A stretch of DNA of 64,000 bases, taken from Ceratodon purpureus (lineage: Eukaryota > Streptophyta > Bryopsida > Pseudoditrichales > Ditrichaceae). The translations under genes were made by a program, and so were the position numbers. The stretch spans positions 42,979,363 through 43,043,362 of the forward strand of contig CM026426.1 of the NCBI GenBank assembly GCA_014871385.1, given 5' to 3'. Positions 44,965 through 56,590 of this stretch are shown piece by piece. The notes below the pieces were generated by a model that saw nothing but the letters and a program-made list of their open reading frames with translations, searched no databases and was not told where the DNA came from. Every line of letters begins with the position of its first letter. The stretch's first letter is position 1.

Positions 44965-47426
44965 CACTATGGCAGAGATGCGTCAAAGATAACGCCGTTT
45001 AACGCGGTTTTTAACGCGGTTTAACGTGGATTTTTTGACTAGTCCAAAGTGACGCGCCCTATCACATAGGTCTTTTGATTATGACGCGGCGCGTCATGGC
45101 ACGTTAAAACGGTTTAACGTGCGCACGTCATCTCTGTTAAACCACGTTACTCAGAATAGCCAGAAGTTACCTGAGGTCAGTAAATCGAGGGAGTTACTTT
45201 TTGCCACATGAGCATTTCCCGCTGTTTTTCATTCCACGTTGGAGTTTACGTGGATATTTCCCTCCTTTGTCCATTCCACGTCAGATATTGCGTGGCAGTT
45301 GACGTGGCACTTGATTTCAATGGTTGAGATGGTGACACGTGTCATGATCATGGATTGGAGAATATTCGCGGATGCGTTTATGGTGTCGGGTTTTGTATGT
45401 TTACAGAAACGGTTTATGTTGACGGTTTTTGTGTGTTTACATAAACGTAGTGTGACGTGTTTTGTATGTTTACGTAAACGTAGTGTGGACGTTCATTATA
45501 ACGTGTTTGGACGCTGATAAACGCATGTGTCACGTATTTGAATGCGTTTTGAAAAACGCATTTAGACGGAAGTTGACGTTCGCAGCGTCAACTCTTTGTA
45601 ACATTAAAGTGGATTTTGGGTGTTCACTGAAACGCAATTTAATGTTTATCCGGACGCATAGCTCATGATCATTATGACACATACATATAGTATTGAACGT
45701 AAGCAATAACGTTCTGTAACACAAGAGAACGTCATTCACAACGCAAATGAAGCGTCAATTAAAACACAATTAAACACGCTGTAACTTTTTTGCTACAATG
45801 TTCTGTCATTCAAATACAAAATACATAAAGTCTACCTCTACATTGCGATAGCATACAGCTTTCTACCAAAATGAGCTCGTCCACTTCTTGGAGGTGCGAT
45901 TGGCATGTAGAGGACGCAAACGGTGCGTACATCCCAAGAGGCTCACGCTAGATTCTTCTTAATCTACACAGGCCACATGATCAAGCCAACGGTGAGGTCA
46001 CAGCAACAAATCAGCCAAAAAATCCCATCTAAAGGTTTAGTATCAAGAAGCTCTTACCCGTTTAAAGGTTTTTACCGGCACTATTGCATTCTGTCCCAAC
46101 AATTTCTCCAAACCCCCAACTTCTTCCTGTATACACAATTGCGTCATCATTAGGATAGAGGAAAGTAATGGCCTCATGAAAGTAATATTCAACTTCTACA
46201 CTTGCACACACACACACACACACATTCCTAGCTCCACACTCACACACACACACACATTCCTAGCTCCACACTCACACACACACACATACTCCTAGATTCA
46301 TACTCACACACACTCCTTGCTCCATACTCATACACACACACACACTCCTAGCTCCAGCTGAAACACCCAGATAGAGAGAAAAAGAGTCAATCCTCAACCC
46401 AAAACCCCCTCAAAAACCTAGCCGCCAAACCCTAGCCATCAAACCCTAGCCGCAAAACCCTAGCCGCCAACCCTAGCTGCCTTTATTTTTTGTAATACAT
46501 TTGAACGCACTTTATGTTACAAGAAACGCACTTCCCATTACAAGAAACGCACTTTCTGACCTAAGAAACGCGTGCGTCACTGTTGACAGCCCCCTAGACT
46601 CCCAAATAAAATATTGCAGGTCAAATCTTACATTCCACGTCACCAAATTCCTCCACGCACACGTTCCACGTCTGCGCAAGCATTCCACGTCAGATATGTT
46701 CATACGTTTTTTGCCACACATCTTAACGCACTTTTTGTCACAAGAAACGCGCACGTCAATATTGACAGCCCCCCCAGGCTCTCAAACATTGCTTGACCGG
46801 TCAAACCCTAAACCTTCCACGTCAGCCTATCACCCTACAACGCATTCCACGTCAGCACAGTCATTCCACATCAGACTTCTCGGTACGTTTTTTTTAACAC
46901 ACTTGAACGTGGCGCATGTTACCTATAACGCCTCAATGTTATAAGAAACGCGCTGCTCTGGATACTACTATGGTCAACCATAGTCAAAACTACCTTCCAC
47001 GTCAGCCATTGACTCTTCAAGCATTCCACGTCAGCGCACTCATTCCACGTCAGTCAATGTGTTACGTTTTTTTTAACACATTTTAACGTAGCACATGTTA
47101 AAATAAACGTCCTCCTTGTCATAAGAAACGTGCTGACGTGGAGACTTACTATATTTAGTCATATCTAAAGTTCCTTGAGGTAAAAAAGTAGGTGAAAAAA
47201 TTACTGTCCAACATGAACGTGTCCGTTTAATTTAACGTGATGCCGTTATTTTGAACGTATAAATTTTATTCGCGTTTCACCCATATCCTCTTTGACGCAA
47301 TGACGTTATTGGTGACTTTTTCACGTTAAAACGCTTGACGCGCGCCACGTTTAATTGGATATTTTTTCCACACTAATTCAGGATAGTGTGGATTTACGTC
47401 ATTTTTGACGCATCTCTGCCATAGTG
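44965..47426. mobile_element. non-autonomous CACTA element inserted in gypsy gag
   Basis: Both ends carry a perfect 23-bp terminal inverted repeat (44965-44987 and 47404-47426) that starts CACTATGGCAGAGATGC. It is flanked by the 3-bp duplication tat (44962-44964 and 47427-47429). CACTA-type ends and a 3-bp duplication define the superfamily. Removing the element and one tat rejoins the gag frame exactly. No transposase is encoded in its 2462 bp. Instead it is filled with short motifs: aacgcggttt/aacgtgg near the left end, attccacgtcag repeated about ten times between 45230 and 47060, and gtttacgtaaacg near 45400-45490. Such subterminal repeats are known as transposase-binding sites in En/Spm. 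It would need a TNP2 source such as the gene at 0.8-6.1 kb, but I see no end of that element to compare. Confidence 0.92.
46203..46350. repeat. CA-rich minisatellite inside the CACTA element
   Basis: Four to five units of cacacacacacattcctagc followed by tccacact, 35-45 bp each. Downstream (46405-46480) aaaccctagcc is repeated about five times, reminiscent of a degenerate plant telomere or telo-box array. Confidence 0.75.
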
Positions 47427-47429
47427 TAT

Positions 47430-49794
47430 GTTTACCACTAGAGTCAGTGCAGTTCTCCCCGCATCTCAAGGCTGCATCCACTAACTCTGTCAAACTCCTG
47501 ACTGGTGCCACACTGGTAGTAATCTTGATATACTCTAGCACTCCTGCTTGAAAATTAGTGATTCTGAACCCTTCTCCTGGATCAGATTGTAGACATTTAA
47601 TTAGTGTCATGAACCGATCATAGTAGTCCTGTACCTTCTCTTTGTCCCCCTGTTTGAAGGACTTCAATTCCCTGTATACTGCCTCATCAGTAGTCTGGTC
47701 TCTGTACCTCCTTCTGAAAGCAGCTTTAACATCCTCCCATGAGCAGTAGACATGGTTCTCCAGGAAATTCTCATACCATGCACCAACCTTGTCCAGCAAA
47801 GTGGTACCCATCAGGTTGATTATCACCTGCTCATCGGTTTCTCCATTGTGCCAGAGGGTCCTTTCGAACTGCCGTTTGTAAGCATCTGGATTTGTCTCCT
47901 CCTTGTACTTGGAGTAGGTCAGCGGCTTCCTCTATGCCACAAGAACTGGTCCTGTCACTGGTGGTACTCTGGGTCTAGGAGTTGGTGGGTAGGCTGGTGG
48001 ACCATGCCTCACTGGATAACTGCTATCCACTGTATCCCCTGGTACTCCTATTCCTGCAGGTGGCCTAGTATCATACGGCATCCCCCTCATTATCTCCGCT
48101 GGCCTTCTGTATCTTGTTCCTGTATCAAGAACTCCTGCTCCGGCTTCTGCTCCTCCACTAGGCCAGTATGCACTTCTGTTGACTTCTAGTCTGTACTCAT
48201 CACCTGTGAGGTGATCCACATAGGTAGAATATACCCCTCCTCCTTTTGTTGGGCTCACTCAAGTCCTCCAGGTTGGAAAATGGTCTGTCCCTGGTCTTCC
48301 CGGCATAGCAGATGTGGTGTATGGTGCTCCCATCAATTCAGCTTCCCTCAGTTGACCTGGTCTGTCCCCCTGGACCACTGAATGGTCATATGCTGCCCAC
48401 GGATGCGCCCTGGTTTGGCTTGGAGTTTTTGGCTCTCTTCCCTCAGTATCTCCTACCATTTGTAAAGGGTCGCCTGCCAGGTAGCTTCTTTCATCTCTTC
48501 CTCCTTCTTCAAGTCCTCTAATCTCTGTGCCTCTTGTAATAAACGCAGAGCCTCCTGCCTTAGCAAGTCCTGCTGCATCGCTTCCTTCCTCTCAGCTGCC
48601 TGCTTCATTTCCTCCCTCCTTTGAGCCTCCTGCCAGGTTCTAAGAGCTTCCTGTCTCTGATTCTCCTGGTCCTCCTCTTCAAGTCTCTTTGTTTGTTGCC
48701 ATAGCTTCATGGCTTCCTTCAATTTAATCTCCTCCTGATTCTTTTCTTCCCAAGCCTCCATTGTCTCTCAGAACCTGGCTGCCTGGCCTAGCTCCTCCAT
48801 CTGCCTCCTATACAGGTCCTCTGTTGCCTGCTGGTTTCTTTGCTCTCTCTCTGCTTGTCTTCTAGCCTACTATCGAGCCTTTAACTCCTCCAGCTGCCTT
48901 TTGTCCTCCTCATCTTCCTTTAGCTCCATTCTCTGGAACTGCTCTTGTGCAAAATGTACCACTGGTCTCCTGGGATTCACCTGTGCAGGCTTACCCGTCT
49001 TGTACATTTCTGACAGTGCTGCTGCTCCTGTCTAGACTCTGTCTCCGGTGTGAACTTCTTCCAACTTTTTCTTCAGCGTTTCCAATGTCTCCACCAAATC
49101 ACCTGGTGTTTTCTCCCCTGGTTTCGGTGTGTCTGGTCTGCTGCCTCTTTTCTTTTCCTCCTCCTAGTAATGGTCATAGGCTGATGCCATTCTGGTCTGA
49201 GTGTTCCACCAGTGCTTTGTGTCTCCTTCACCAGGCCTTGGGAATTCCCTCATGCGGGTCCTGGGTGATAGTGGATGTCCCTCATACTTCCGAATTTCTT
49301 CCTCATCCTCCTGCCAATTCTTGAAGCTTGGGCCAGGTTCTCCTCTTGCTGACCCTGTCCTCCTGCTTACTCCGAGTAATGTATCCTGGCTCGAATTCTC
49401 TCCTACCAGGTCCATATCAATCAGGTCCCTGGTTCTCCCTTTAGCTATGTTTTCTTCCGAGCTGAATTGTCCTCCCATAGGTTTTCCTACTTCTGCTGCT
49501 GCTCTTTGCTCCCTAAGTTCGTACCTCGCCAACCATTCTGCTGCTTGTCTCCTGGCTATCTCCTCCTTGTCCCACCCTGGGTATTTTCTATCCATTGCAG
49601 TACAGTTTGCTGCTCTTCCCTTGGTACTCTCTGGTCAGGTGCTCTTCTGGTTTGGCTGGTGCTTCTAGTAACTGAGTCTGCTCCTTCAAAACTCCTGAGT
49701 AGCTGTTGTCGGCTACTGTCCTCAGCCCTCCTCTGGTTTGTCGAATGCTAGTCCTCCTCTTCCCTAGTTCCTGTCCAATCCATCTCTTTGCCAC
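47430..49794 (-). pseudogene. gypsy gag 5' part
   Basis: From 49794 leftwards: an N-terminal region, then a long Gln/Glu/Lys/Arg coiled coil (about 48950-48460; REEMKQAAERKEAMQQ), a Gly/Pro-rich linker (48460-47935), and the Retrotrans_gag domain (47826-47450; RQFERTLWHNGETDE, GAWYENFLENHVYCSWEDVK, FRRRYRDQTTDE, LKSFKQGDKEKVQDYYDRFM). In-frame stops: TAG 49164-49166, 49032-49034, 48867-48869, 48870-48872 and 47932-47934; TGA 48768-48770 and 48259-48261. Probable frameshifts lie near 49600 and 48465. Gag would form the virus-like particle in the cytoplasm. CAG or CGA in place of each stop would give a residue that fits the context. Confidence 0.8.
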
Positions 49795-50655
49795 CCTTCC
49801 ACTTTGGTTCCTTTGGGACCTGTCAGTCTTTACTGTCCTACTGTAGATAGTTTTCTGCCCTTAGTTTTGCAAGTTCTAGCATAGTCTCAGTTTTTCTAAG
49901 CTTCTATACATTATTGTTTTGCAAGCTTCTCTCCACAAGTTTTTTCCTGGTTCTTTATTGTCCATTCATTTTTGTTTTTAACTTTTCAATTTTTTCATTT
50001 CTCATTTTTCTTCTTAAGCCACTTACTGTTTTCTTATCTCATTTTTACTGTTCGCATTTTTACCCTTAGTTTCCACTGTTACCTTTTATTGCTCAACTGT
50101 TTTTATTGACTAGTAACTTTTCGATTTTTACCGCTACTTTTTACTGCTCGAATGTTTTTTATAAGCTAATAACTTTTTGATTTTTACTGCTACTTTTTAC
50201 TGGTCGTTTTTCACGCAACCTACTGTTCCTTTCCTGACTGTCTGAATTCAACAGTGGTTTGAAACATACCTGAATACTTGCGACTATCCTGCCTCTGCTT
50301 TGGAGCTGTCCTCAGCTCCTGTACTGTTGATTGCTTGGGCAGTGGCTCCTCTCCCACGAGATTCTGGAACTTGGCACCCTCAGCTTCAAAATGTGCTCCG
50401 ACTGCAGCATCTGTGGTCCTCCTATAACGTTGACTACTCGGACATTGGCTCCTCCTCAGTGGATTCTGAAACCTGATCCCCTCAGCCTCGAACTGTACTC
50501 CTGCTGCAGCATCTGTGGTACTTCTGCTACAGTAATCCTGTGACTATAATCCTATGACTGTAACCCTCAGCCTTGGCCACTGTGCCTGTCTACTTGTTCC
50601 AAAACTGTCCTGGACTGTACAGGTTCGCAGTAAGAGCCACATGGTTCGTACTTAA
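49795..50655 (-). other. gypsy leader region
   Basis: The interval between the primer-binding site and gag. It includes a T-rich tract (49.85-50.2 kb) and two related segments near 50310-50420 and 50430-50530, both carrying gattctg-aac-tg and ctgcagcatctgtgg; no coding is supported. Confidence 0.5.
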
Positions 50656-50669
50656 TGCATGGTCGCCAA
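50656..50669 (-). other. probable primer-binding site
   Basis: On the minus strand the LTR ends ...TTTAACA and is followed after one base by TGGCGACCATGC. A TGG at this position is expected to pair with the CCA end of a tRNA primer. Which tRNA is used cannot be told from sight. Confidence 0.5.
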
Positions 50670-51280
50670 TGTTAAAGGGTGATTTAGCTCATCCTTTGAA
50701 AGCTAGTTTATTGTCCTAGAAAAATGAAGAACCCTCGAAATTTGGAATACCCACCTAACTATTACTACCTAGACCCTCTACTCCTAGACTGTACTAGATT
50801 TCTAAGCATCATGCCCCTTTCTACTGACATTAAAGCAACAACTCAACAACCCCACACACATTTCCCACAAACCTAATATAAAATGCTCACCAAGCCAATC
50901 TGCTCAAAAGAGTCTTGGTTTTCACATTAATGATCCTCAAGTACTCTCAGTCCTGTCCTATCGATCCTGCTCCTGCTATCATAACTACTCCTAACCTCTA
51001 CAACCACATTCCAACCTCCATATTCACACAAACTCCAAGGGGAGTGAGAGTGAGCGAGAGCCGCCACTGCCTCACTCCTCACTACCCCCAAACCCTAGCC
51101 GTCACCATCCAATCTGTCCGTTTTTCATCCCAGTTGATTTTTCATCCGACTGTCAAAACTTCATCCAAAACGCAGTAACTAAGAAATCCGCAGTAACTAA
51201 CTCTTTACTGCTCCTCGCAGTTTATTGTTCTTGCTCCTAAATTACTGCTCCTAGGTAAAAGGTAAAAAGTCCCTTTAACA
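50670..51280 (-). repeat. gypsy 5' LTR, 611 bp
   Basis: Its ends form the inverted repeat TGTTAAAGGG (50670-50679) and CCCTTTAACA (51271-51280), with the canonical TG...CA. Inside are ctcctaggt and agtaactaa-type short repeats. The 3' LTR is not in the window, so insertion age cannot be taken from LTR divergence. Confidence 0.8.
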
Positions 51281-51334
51281 ACCATATACAAACTCTATAC
51301 TAGCACATTAACCTCCATCCTTTCCGCATACGGT

Positions 51335-52405
51335 GAAAGACATCAAATTCTTCACGAAAGCCAAGAAGGATTTTGAGCAGAAAGAAGAACATCTCGACAA
51401 CTTCAACTACTCATTGCAGCCTTAGAAGATGCCAGATTTACAAACCAAGATATTTATATTCTCTACATTGACTTCAAAAATGCATTCATCTCCATTGATC
51501 ATGCAAGACTTTTAGCCATAATGAAAGATCTTGGATACCCAATCGATGCCACAAACCTCATAGGAAACATATATTCGCAATCTATTTATAATATTCTTAG
51601 AACCCCTTTTTGGATGGTTAGAACAAGGTGATAATGGATATACCTTTGGTACATCCAAAGTAAAAATTTCATATATAGCATATGCTCATGATTTAGCAAC
51701 AATTGCTAATAAAATAGCCTCATTACAAACACAATTAAATAAATTAGACAAATTTTGCAAATGGGCGGGGATGGACCTTGGAGTTTCCAAATGCGCAGTG
51801 ACCGGATGCCCCAATAAATTCAAAATGAACCCGATAGCATTCAAAGCACAGATTCAAGCCACCAATATAAATTACAGAAACCAACCATTACTTGTTCTAG
51901 GAAAACACGATCCATACACATATCTACGAATAAATCTCGCACCATCGCTTAAATGGAAAATACGAATTTAACACCACTACAGCTTAAGTTGTTGAACAAT
52001 GCCAAGCCCTAGTGGCCTGCCCAGCCACTATAAAACAAAAAATCAATATGGCCAATACATTCATACGTGCTGGAATTGCATACAGCTTTTACGCAGTACC
52101 ATACTCTCTGCCGGCAATCAGAAAACTTGCCAAAACGATCATAGCACTCCATAAAACAATATGCGGATTTCCAAAATGCACATCCAACATCGATATACAA
52201 CTCCCACATGATCTATTTGGAATGGAAGCCTTTTCATTAAAAAATGCCTACTAACGTTGTATCGAAAAACAATTACAAAATGCACTTAATGATAAAGGTA
52301 GACTCGGCAAAATATACTATGGTTTGATACAATTTATACTTGCAAAATAGGAAGGCTCCATAGAAATAACCCGCATTAAATACCAAGATAGCAAAGCAAT
52401 CTTGT
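51335..52405 (+). pseudogene. LINE (non-LTR) reverse transcriptase remnant
   Basis: The first part (to about 51590) reads SRQLQLLIAALEDARFTNQD and IYILYIDFKNAFISIDHARL, the fingers/palm start with the first catalytic Asp region. After a jump to another frame, LEQGDNGYTFGTSKVKISYI is followed by AYAHDLATIANK, where the catalytic box YADD is AHD (Asp to His). KFCKWAGMDLGVSKCAVTGC and the thumb region (ACPATIKQKI, AGIAYSFYAVPYSLPAI) follow. The middle of the palm is missing, and several stops including TGA near 51371 and TAA at 52252 break the frame. It cannot be active. The gypsy LTR adjoins its upstream end. Confidence 0.8.
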
Positions 52406-52680
52406 GAGTAGCGAGCAGCGTGCATCGAGCAGGAAATCTAAAATTGGACTAAAATTTTGAAAAAAAATTGACTTTTTTCAAAATTTGCGTTTTTTTTTTT
52501 TTGGTTTTTTTTTTGCGGGCAGTAAAAAATGATTATATTTAGTAAAGTACCTATTTCCGTGGATTCCATGTATAACCACAAATTATACACATAATTACAA
52601 AAACAAAAGTTTTATTCTTTAAAAACAAGAAAATATTGATTTACGGTGAAAATTACTTAATGATTTCCAGCCTCGTTAGG
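52406..52680. other. spacer, T-rich
   Basis: T and A runs (around 52490-52515), with no gene. Confidence 0.3.
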
Positions 52681-52746
52681 GGGTATCTTGGATCCGAGGG
52701 ACTCCACATTTGCATTTGGTAGGTGTGTCTCGGATCCGAGATACCC
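52681..52746. repeat. hairpin with two GGATCCGAG cores
   Basis: gggtatcttggatccgag (52681-52698) pairs with ctcggatccgagataccc (52728-52745) across a loop of about 29 bases. Both arms contain the GGATCC core found in the introns of the ParB-methyltransferase gene 7-9 kb away. Confidence 0.75.
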
Positions 52747-52957
52747 TTTGACGATGCGGAAAATTACAAATTTTTTTACCGAAAAAAAAAAAAAAACAAA
52801 AAAAAAACAAAAAAAAAAATTTTTAAAATATGTATAGGGATGATTATTGCCTCTTTAGAACTATGCATGTAAATCATCCGTGCAAACTAAATAACTAAAG
52901 TATAAGATAGTAGTAGAATCTTTATTCTTCGTAGTTCAAATCAAATACAAATCTATT
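52747..52957. other. spacer, A-rich
   Basis: A-rich runs with interspersed cytosines (52780-52820); no gene. Confidence 0.3.
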
Positions 52958-54146
52958 TCAAATCAAGGGACTGTTGGGATATTGTGAACATAGATGTTCA
53001 CTTGTGAAGGGTAAATGCATGCTACACTGCGTCCATACGTTTGAGGACGTGCATAACTTCATTTTAGCTATAGCTAGGAGCATGCATGAAGGAGTCCTCC
53101 TTAGGATCCATCTTGCACATGTATCGAAGAATATAGTATACATGTTTGCAATATTTCCATTGCTTTGCCTTCCCAAGAGTCTCCGAAATCATCTTCACAA
53201 AATATAGGCAAGTGCATTCGGGGAAGCTTGCAATGGTGATGCGGTACATCTTGTTCCCTCCTGTGTTTAGAGTTACCACGCATCCATAACCAGGATAAGG
53301 AATAGTGGTTACTCCTGTAACACCGCAATAGTCCATGAAAGCGGCACTTTGCCACTTGTTTCTGTGATCTACGGTGGGTACGTCAGGGTTCCTTCGAATG
53401 GAATGATTATTGCGGAGCGTCGGATGCGCATCTCGGTTTGCTGGTTCCTTGAAGTGGGACCTGGGAAGTGGCCACTTTGAAGCTCATTGGAATTGATGCC
53501 TTGGGGACAATTCACCTCGCTGCTCCAATTGAAATCCAGCCTCCTCAAGATCTAGAACTTCTTGACGAGTGAGATTAGTTCCAATTTTCACAGGCTACAC
53601 CATAGGGATGCTCAGCCAATCCATAACCCAAGTCTTGGGCCCCCCCTTCACGCAATGGCTGATATCATCGGGGCAGAACCAAAACTCTGCAGGAACAATA
53701 TGTTTGGTGTGATAGTCTTCCTTCCTCCCAGAATATGTAGGCGCAGGTGTGCCTTTTGCTCCCCTAGAAATCATTGCATCGCAATTCTTCCTCGTCTAGG
53801 CTTGAAGGGCTTGACATTTTCGTGCTGACCGATTCGAAAGGCAAGCAATGTGCCACGTGTTAGGATCACAGTCTGTTTCCTGTACAGACGTGGTATGTTG
53901 GACACCGCACGTTGGATCCGAAAGTGCTTCCTCAATCCTCGCTCTTCTTGACCTGGTCCCCATGGCAGGTATTGAATAATTCACCTTATCTGAGCGATGT
54001 GAGTCGTGAGCTGATCCTTGGGGGAGATCAAGCTTCCACTTCAATGAGCCAAAGATCTCGGTGCCCTCTAGTCCTTTCTCTTTCGTTAGCTCATCGTCCG
54101 CTCCAGGATAGGCCTTCATTGCTTCAGCAATCATGACAGGGTCCAA
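52958..54146 (-). pseudogene. MULE C-terminal exon with SWIM zinc finger
   Basis: From 54146 leftwards: DPVMIAEAMKAYPGADDELT, then FCPDDISHCVKGGPKTWVMD, VKIGTNLTRQEVLDLEEAGF, and a SWIM-type zinc finger (ECTCLYF ... QWKYCKHVYYIL, pattern CxC...CxH), which in MULEs binds DNA. Interruptions are TAG 53796-53798, TAG 53595-53597, TGA 53484-53486 and TAA 53064-53066. At the 53595 stop the related copy at 22.9 kb has Trp nearby, so TGG to TAG is possible as well as CAG to TAG. A frameshift lies near 54150 at the border with the middle exon. Confidence 0.75.
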
Positions 54147-54400
54147 GCTTCATTGTGCTTGACGAAGTCGGAGCTTTGCTTTATCCGGTCCTTTGCCTCC
54201 TCGCCCCCCCCCCCCCCCCCCCCCCCCCCCTTCAGATACTTCCTGTACTGCATGATTTGCATGAAGGCGCGCATCATATCGTCCACTGTGGCGTCGTATA
54301 GGCATTTCCCAGTGTTACCAGATTGTTGTAGCCACTTGTTGTGTATTGTCTCCGCTAGGTTGCAAGAAGGCATGTCTGCTCGTTCATCAAGCGATAGATT
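54131..54400 (-). pseudogene. MULE middle exon with poly-glycine insertion
   Basis: It starts at 54400 after the acceptor ctccaacag and reads NLSLDERADMPSCNLAETIH, then ATVDDMMRAFMQIMQYRKYL. A run of 27 cytosines (54204-54230) encodes nine glycines. The frame ends at a TGA at 54131, but the C-terminal part continues in another frame, so a small indel occurred around 54150. Confidence 0.7.
54204..54230. repeat. poly-C tract, 27 bases
   Basis: A mononucleotide run within the MULE exon; its length keeps the frame, giving poly-Gly. It may be hypermutable and hard to sequence, so its exact length is uncertain. Confidence 0.9.
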
Positions 54401-54489
54401 CTGTTGGAGAAAAAGAGAACTGATTCAGTGAATGGAAGAATTTGATACAGGACTTGCATAGGGGCCAAGGTTTAGGGTTAGTTACTTAC

Positions 54490-55620
54490 CAGCTGCATCG
54501 CTCCACCCCATTGCCTGTAGTGGTAGTGCCAGAAGACCATCCAGTCGTTGAGAGCTTGTAAAGCAGCGTCGGAGGTGACACACCCTCCAGATTGCCACCA
54601 TCCTTGGATGACGTTGTACATGTCCTCCACCTCCTCCTAGGTCTTAGTGTCCTTCCACTGCTTGCACAGGGATCTCATTTGCTCTTGATACTCCGGCTTG
54701 ATGTGGGCTATGGTCACCCGCTCAAGGCACTTGGTCCAGTAAAAAAGAGAAGTTCGTTCTCGACCTTCCATTTTGTCATTCACGTTTCCGTCGCCGTACA
54801 CCTTCCGCACAGCATGCCAGTTTGCGCTTGCACTGTCCGCCATGAATCCTTTGAAGTTTGGCTTCGGATGTCCATTGTCCTCCATCATACTCTTCAGGTT
54901 TTCCCAGAACAAGGTCTGGGCAGTGGCGTCCTCGGACTGCATATCACATAGAGCTATGGTCATGACTCTGCAATATCTACTATCATATACATGACATGCC
55001 ATGGTGCTCCAGTCCTTCACTCGTCTGATATGGTCGAACATGATCCACGTATCTTGAAGGTCTCCCCCGGGCTGCATGCGCTTCACTAGGTCCGTACCAC
55101 TGCCTGGCATATCCACTGACATTTTGAAGATGAACACCTTCCCTTTCGTCTGGCCTGGAAAGCTGTTATCGTGGATGAATTTGAAGGCGTTGTACTCCTT
55201 CAATCGCATGATGTTATCGACTAGACCATTGTCCTGGCGTAGGAATTTCTTTGTACCTGCAACAAAGTGCCGAATGTTTGTATCCGACATGGTCTCAAAC
55301 TTGTCCATCACCTGAGCCATAGGTGAACCACAAAGGTGATTCTGCCCTGGAGTCGCTTGAATGAGGTAGTCTGCCAGAAATATCTTGCTCGCTCCCAAGA
55401 CGATGACAGAGTTCTTTGCATTTGGAGTACGGAGGACTTGCTCGCCTATGCACTCGTTCATGAGATCCAAGGTCTCGAGGCAGGTACCATCCGAAACTGG
55501 ATGTTTATGATGCCCGAGATGGATGGCAGCCCGAGTCATGTCTGGATCTTTGCTGGTGACATGGAAGATCCTCGCAGCACATAATTCTAACAGATAGGGG
55601 GAGTATGGCAGATTTTGCAA
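54490..55620 (-). pseudogene. MULE transposase core domain
   Basis: The frame runs from about 55620 to a TAG at 54637-54639 and, in the same frame, on to a donor at 54489. It holds FDHIRRVKDWSTMACHVYDS, VMTIALCDMQSEDATAQTLF and FKGFMADSASANWHAVRKVY, laid out as in the MULE transposase RNase H-like fold; Asp in CDMQSED and in MADSA are likely catalytic. The block RTSLFYWTKCLER is the later core. The exon after the stop (EEVEDMYNVIQGWWQSGG) is Trp-rich and fits the known helical insertion region of such proteins. An N-terminal Met is not certain, because the frame is probably an internal exon. Confidence 0.75.
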
Positions 55621-56590
55621 ACAAGAGTTGAGTTAGAGGGATGCTTCTCTCTTACTAAAATCTGACTTGGGGTAAGCCCAGCCCACTCAGTGGAATTCAC
55701 CTTCCCTGGATTCCTATCTATATAATCACAGTTCAAGTTCGGCACTGAAGATGGCCCGTACAGTTGGACTTGCGAAACTTTAGGCCAAAGTCATTCTTAT
55801 CATTCATGGTCATAGTCTTACACCACGCGTGCCCGTCGTATTGCTTCCCCATACCATCCAACTCTCCACTGAATGTCGTCGGGATGTTCTCAGGGAGAGG
55901 AGGCAACTCAAAGATCTTGTCACCATCATAGGTTGCGGGAAGGTACTTCACTTCTACATGCTCGAGGCTAGCAAAATCAATAGACAAGATATCTGACCTG
56001 CAGCCTTTCCTTCCAGCAGTCTTCTTGATGACCTCCAAGATGCTACGCGGCTTCCGTGAAGTTGGATGAACAGGGGGACGCCTAGCGGAAACTGATGGCA
56101 AACGTAGCTGAGTCCTACCCGACAGCAAGCGAGTGAAACCCACAGAGCTCCATCATTGGAATGGATTTGCACAAGTATCTGCAAGCCGGATATCAGGGAC
56201 AACATCATCGTCCGAATCGCTAAGGCGGTGGACGTCAGGAGCACTGCCTTCTATCTTGACCTTCACCAAAGTAGGAACCCGAACAGTGGAAGTAGAACTG
56301 GGCGGAGTCAACATGACGGTAGACTCTGACATCTGTGAATCCGTGAGGCCATAGACATTATATGTACCACTATGTAACGTCCAAACGAAACCCTCTTCCT
56401 CTCTGGTTTTCACTTGAAGAATAGTCTCACTCAACACTCCATTGTCATCAAAAATCTCCTTCTCAACGTACATGGACCCCATTCAAAAATGAAACCTAAG
56501 ACTCAAAAGCTGCTCCGACACCTTCACTGATCCATCTTCACCTAATGGCGCTGTAAACGGGGCCACATGGCCATGGGCACGAATAGATGC
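55621..56590 (-). pseudogene. MULE N-terminal half, frame-broken
   Basis: ORF 56482-56153 (MGSMYVEKEIFDDNGVLSET) and ORF 56143-55733 (KPRSILEVIKKTAGRKGCRS, PLPENIPTTFSGELDGMGKQ, GHAWCKTMTMNDKNDFGLKF, RKSNCTGHLQC) overlap in order but lie in different frames. The second carries a Cys/His-rich block that resembles the zinc-binding N-terminal domain of MULE-type proteins. After 55733 the frame remains readable for about 50 residues towards the core exon. Confidence 0.6.

Larger units (their letters stand above)
42887..51280 (-). mobile_element. Ty3/gypsy retrotransposon, 3'-truncated, with nested CACTA insertion
   Basis: Read on the minus strand the order is 5' LTR (51280-50670), primer-binding site, leader, gag with coiled coil and Retrotrans_gag domain, two CCHC knuckles, aspartic protease, linker, and the first residues of reverse transcriptase ([18 protein letters not shown]). 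At about 42887 the homology ends, so most of RT, RNase H, integrase and the 3' LTR are missing. The coding part has at least eleven in-frame stops (eight TAG, three TGA) and two probable frameshifts. A 2462-bp DNA element sits in gag at 44965-47426. The right end abuts LINE sequence at 51281, so this copy probably jumped into a LINE. Confidence 0.85.

Noticed and set aside
46405-46480. Telomere array (accctagcc units)
   Set aside because: Units are not CCCTAAA and lie inside a delimited CACTA element.
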